A stretch of 64,000 nucleotides of DNA from Paenibacillus lutimineralis. Its GTDB lineage: Bacteria > Bacillota > Bacilli > Paenibacillales > Paenibacillaceae. The notes below the pieces were generated by a model. That model ran no database searches. It saw only the letters and a program-made list of their open reading frames with translations, and was not told the DNA's origin. Positions 61,561 through 64,000 of the stretch are shown here, in pieces. Every line of letters starts with the position of its first letter. Positions within the stretch are counted from its first letter, which is position 1. The stretch covers positions 2,641,501 to 2,705,500 of the forward strand of contig NZ_CP034346.1 in assembly GCF_003991425.1 (NCBI RefSeq), in the 5' to 3' direction. The position numbers and the translations under genes were made by a program.

Positions 61561-61748
61561 TCACGAAGTGAATCAAGAAGTAACCTCGGCATCGAATCTT
61601 GAATTCAGCCGGGTCTAAGCAGATGCTTACGAAGTCATGTTTCCTGCGGAAACATCTCAGGTGCTCACGTACCCAAAACGTACGCTTCGCTCCTCAGACC
61701 CTAGCTTCATCCAACCTTCTCGGTGCTGAAAAGCGAATTTTTGAGCAT
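61560..61748 (-). repeat. Family-1 intergenic repeat, copy D (long form, reversed)
   Basis: Reverse orientation. Its right-hand end, TTTGATCACGAAG, overlaps the tmrB stop; the outer terminal repeat beyond is missing. It has the 40-bp inner hairpin (ATGTTTCC/GGAAACAT) shared with copy A. The CGTAC/GTACG stem here has loop GTTTTGG. The other end (GCTCAAAAATTCG) has drifted. Open frames across it are taken as non-coding. Confidence 0.85.
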
Positions 61749-61854
61749 ATTTTAATCTCAGGGCAGGATCACATTCTACTACTACATTGTAAAATTACAG
61801 TCTGTTATAATGAATAAGATATGTTATAAAACGAGTATTTGAGGTGTGCTATAG

Positions 61855-62649
61855 ATGAGAAATTATTTGGATTTACTACAGGATGTAATGGATCACGGAA
61901 CGGAAAAAGAGGATCGGACAGGCACGGGTACTTATTCGGTTTTTGGCAGACAATTACGCTTTGATCTCAGCAAGGGGTTCCCACTGATGACGACGAAGCG
62001 GATTCACTTGAAGTCGGTTGTACACGAACTGCTCTGGTTCCTCAGCGGAGACACCAATATTAGATACTTGAAAGAGAACGGGGTCCGCATTTGGGATGAA
62101 TGGGCGGATGAGAACGGAGATCTGGGCCCTGTCTATGGCTCGCAATGGCGTTCCTGGCCGACACCGGACGGAAGAAGAATCGACCAGATTGCAGGTGTGA
62201 TCGAATCGATCAAGAACAATCCGGATTCGCGCCGTCACTTGGTCAGTGCTTGGAACGTAGCTGAAATCGATGAGATGAAGCTGCCGCCTTGTCACTTCGT
62301 ATATCAGTTCTATGTGGCTGATGGGAAGCTCTCTTGTATGCTGACCATGCGATCTGTCGATACTTTCCTCGGTTTGCCGTTTAATATCGCCAGCTATGCG
62401 CTGCTCACGCATATGGTTGCACAGCAATGCGGTCTGGAGGTAGGCGAATTCATCTGGTCAGGCGGAGACGTGCATATTTACAAGAATCATCTTGAACAGG
62501 TGAAGACCCAATTGGAGCGTGAGCCGTATCCTTTGCCACAGCTGGTGATTAAGCGCAAGCCGGATTCTGTTTTCGACTATGTCTATGAAGATTTCGAATT
62601 TGTCGGCTACCAGCATCATCCTGGCATTAAAGCCCCTGTTGCGATATAG
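61855..62649 (+). CDS. thyA: Thymidylate synthase
   Basis: 264 residues, the ThyA length class. Landmarks: [50 protein letters not shown], the catalytic Cys in [11 protein letters not shown] and the folate-binding [16 protein letters not shown]. It makes dTMP from dUMP with methylene-tetrahydrofolate, which becomes dihydrofolate for the DHFR encoded 74 bases downstream. A TATAAT box (61806-61811) lies upstream. Confidence 0.96.
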   Translation: MRNYLDLLQDVMDHGTEKEDRTGTGTYSVFGRQLRFDLSKGFPLMTTKRIHLKSVVHELLWFLSGDTNIRYLKENGVRIWDEWADENGDLGPVYGSQWRSWPTPDGRRIDQIAGVIESIKNNPDSRRHLVSAWNVAEIDEMKLPPCHFVYQFYVADGKLSCMLTMRSVDTFLGLPFNIASYALLTHMVAQQCGLEVGEFIWSGGDVHIYKNHLEQVKTQLEREPYPLPQLVIKRKPDSVFDYVYEDFEFVGYQHHPGIKAPVAI

Positions 62650-62723
62650 AAGCTAGCCAATGATAGCACTGCCTGTAGAGCGGCTATTTGATGAACGGAT
62701 TCCAGGAAGGTGGATGTAAAAAC

Positions 62724-63221
62724 ATGGGGATAACATTTATTTGGGCTATGGCCAGGGACGGAGTTATTGGTCGGGATAATGATTTGCCTTGGCGTTTGCC
62801 AGCGGATATGGCCTTCTTCAAAGCACAAACGACAGGGAAGACCGTACTTATGGGACGTAAAACCTGGGAGTCGATGCGCAGCCGCCCACTGCCGAACCGT
62901 CGCAATGTCGTCATGACGAATGATGGCTCGTATCATGCTGAGGGTGCGGAGATCGTACATACGGTTGAAGAGGCGTTAGCTCTGGCGGATGGCGAGGAAT
63001 TAATGGTGATTGGCGGGGCGGGGATTTTCCAACTGTTGATCCCTTACGCGGATCGCTTGCTGGTGACGAAGATTGATGAAGACATTGCCGGAGATACTTT
63101 CTTCCCGTCGATCGATTGGTCCGAGTTCCAGCTGGAGCAGGAGAGCGCAGGAATTCGTGATGAGAAGAACCCTTATAATTACCGGTTTTTGATCTATGTA
63201 AGGCGTCATCCGTCTGCATAA
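62724..63221 (+). CDS. dfrA: Dihydrofolate reductase
   Basis: 165 residues. ITFIWAMARDGVIGRDNDLP, WRLPADMAFFKAQTTGKTVL, MGRKTWESM and VIGGAGIFQLLIPYADRLLV mark it as DHFR, which regenerates tetrahydrofolate after thymidylate synthesis. ATG 62724 with AAGGTGGA upstream is preferred over ATG 62688. The usual thyA-dfrA order supports the call. Confidence 0.95.
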   Translation: MGITFIWAMARDGVIGRDNDLPWRLPADMAFFKAQTTGKTVLMGRKTWESMRSRPLPNRRNVVMTNDGSYHAEGAEIVHTVEEALALADGEELMVIGGAGIFQLLIPYADRLLVTKIDEDIAGDTFFPSIDWSEFQLEQESAGIRDEKNPYNYRFLIYVRRHPSA

Positions 63222-63335
63222 TAGTGCAAAATATCAATTTATTAATCCATTAATAACGTTCCCCTGGGGTGCTAACATCAAGTTACACGATAACGGGAGG
63301 GTTCACTAGCGGTTGCATTTCCGTATGCGCTGCAT

Positions 63336-63367
63336 AGACAAGCCGGATCAGTCGATCCGGCTTGTCT
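63336..63367 (+). promoter_or_regulatory. 14-bp perfect hairpin upstream of gltD
   Basis: AGACAAGCCGGATC (63336-63349) pairs with GATCCGGCTTGTCT (63354-63367) around AGTC, 31 bases before the gltD start. There is no T run. It may end the thyA-dfrA transcript or affect gltD initiation. Confidence 0.6.
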
Positions 63368-63398
63368 GCTCTCGTTGGCAACGGATGGGGGAAATAAG

Positions 63399-64000
63399 AT
63401 GTCTACACCAACTGGATTTATGGAGTTTACCCGTCACCTACCGGGAGACCGCAGTCCGCTGGAGCGAGTAAATGATTGGCAGGAATTTCACAAGCATCTG
63501 ACTGAACAGGAATTACAGAGACAGGGAGCCCGCTGTATGGACTGCGGAACTCCTTATTGTCATACAGGGATCGAGATGATCGGGGGTACTTCAGGTTGTC
63601 CGCTGCACAATCTGATTCCGGAATGGAATCATCTCATCTACCGCGGCTTATGGAGAGATGCGCTGGAGCGCCTGCACAAGACGAATAATTTTCCGGAGTT
63701 TACAGGCAGGGTCTGTCCGGCTCCTTGTGAAGGTTCTTGTACAGTAGGGCTCATTGGCCAGCCAGTAACAATCAAGACGATTGAACAAGCGATTGTTGAC
63801 CGAGGCTTCGAGGAAGGCTGGATTGTAGCGGAGCCGCCTGCGCACTGTACGGGTCATAAGGTTGCGGTCGTCGGCTCCGGTCCGGCGGGGCTGGCCTGTG
63901 CAGCGCAATTGAACAAGGCTGGACATGAAGTGACTGTGTATGAACGCGCGGATCGGATCGGCGGTCTATTGATGTACGGCATACCCGCGATGAAGCTGGA
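63399..64000 (+). CDS. gltD: Glutamate synthase small subunit (N-terminal part)
   Basis: Runs off the window; about 200 residues are visible. [20 protein letters not shown], the cysteine clusters [23 protein letters not shown] and CPAPCEGSC that bind iron-sulfur, and the FAD loop [18 protein letters not shown]. This is the NADPH-dependent GOGAT beta subunit, which with GltB makes glutamate from glutamine and 2-oxoglutarate. The ATG at 63399 has GGGGGAA 6 bases upstream. gltB is not immediately upstream and may follow or lie elsewhere. Confidence 0.93.
   Translation, partial: MSTPTGFMEFTRHLPGDRSPLERVNDWQEFHKHLTEQELQRQGARCMDCGTPYCHTGIEMIGGTSGCPLHNLIPEWNHLIYRGLWRDALERLHKTNNFPEFTGRVCPAPCEGSCTVGLIGQPVTIKTIEQAIVDRGFEEGWIVAEPPAHCTGHKVAVVGSGPAGLACAAQLNKAGHEVTVYERADRIGGLLMYGIPAMKL

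Noticed and set aside
61599..61817. 72-codon open frame across repeat copy D
   Set aside because: It is repeat sequence with the same stem-loop structure as other copies and no conserved coding frame.

Overview
The window looks like chromosome of a Gram-positive endospore-former, most likely Paenibacillus or a close relative. This is inferred from the gene content (spoVK, a SpoVD-type PBP, YjcZ-type spore peptides, DUF2642), the Bacillus-like order miaA-hfq ... spoVK-ynbB-glnR-glnA ... lexA/yneA-ynzC, strong GGAGG ribosome sites, frequent GTG/TTG starts and roughly half G+C coding sequence. It is mostly core genome. No rRNA, tRNA, CRISPR array or intact transposon was recognised.

Layout. 1-15 kb: the end of miaA, hfq, a class A PBP, a DUF402 protein, a YdcF protein, spoVK, the nitrogen block ynbB-glnR-glnA with two textbook GlnR operators, an accessory stretch (two YjcZ-like peptides separated by an IS3 remnant, decayed small ORFs, a DUF2642 protein), then divergent lexA/yneA with a cluster of LexA boxes. 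15-24 kb: metH, rnz, HAD phosphatases, an overlapping Fpg-like/endonuclease IV repair pair and an RlmM-like methyltransferase.

24.8-35.3 kb: one co-directional, tightly coupled ten-gene operon that is the most interesting object here. It encodes a Ser/Thr kinase fused to a MinD-like domain, a SAF/CpaB-like protein, two ParA/MinD-like proteins without a visible P-loop, a TadA/CpaF-type ATPase with an N-terminal membrane helix, a large TadB/TadC-like membrane protein and four small pilin-like membrane proteins. It is preceded by a long leader hairpin with a terminator-like end. I read it as a divergent Tad-like envelope machine under kinase control; no secretin or prepilin peptidase is nearby.

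35-64 kb: an SDR enzyme, LysR regulator, ABC-F protein, ThiF/MoeB-like enzyme, an OmpR-type regulator without a phosphoacceptor, NlpC/P60 hydrolase, thiN, the pdhABCD operon, a SpoVD-like PBP, a TetR-regulated SMR pump pair, small proteins, a VOC gene beside a VOC pseudogene, a four-domain sulfur-redox flavoprotein with its ArsR repressor, uppP, tmrB, thyA-dfrA and the start of gltD.

Scattered between genes are two families of short repeats (about 180-220 bp) with similar terminal inverted repeats: four copies of family 1 (one splits pdhA from pdhB, another follows pdhD) and two of family 2. A separate array of 50-bp units, two forward and three inverted, lies between the ABC-F and ThiF genes.
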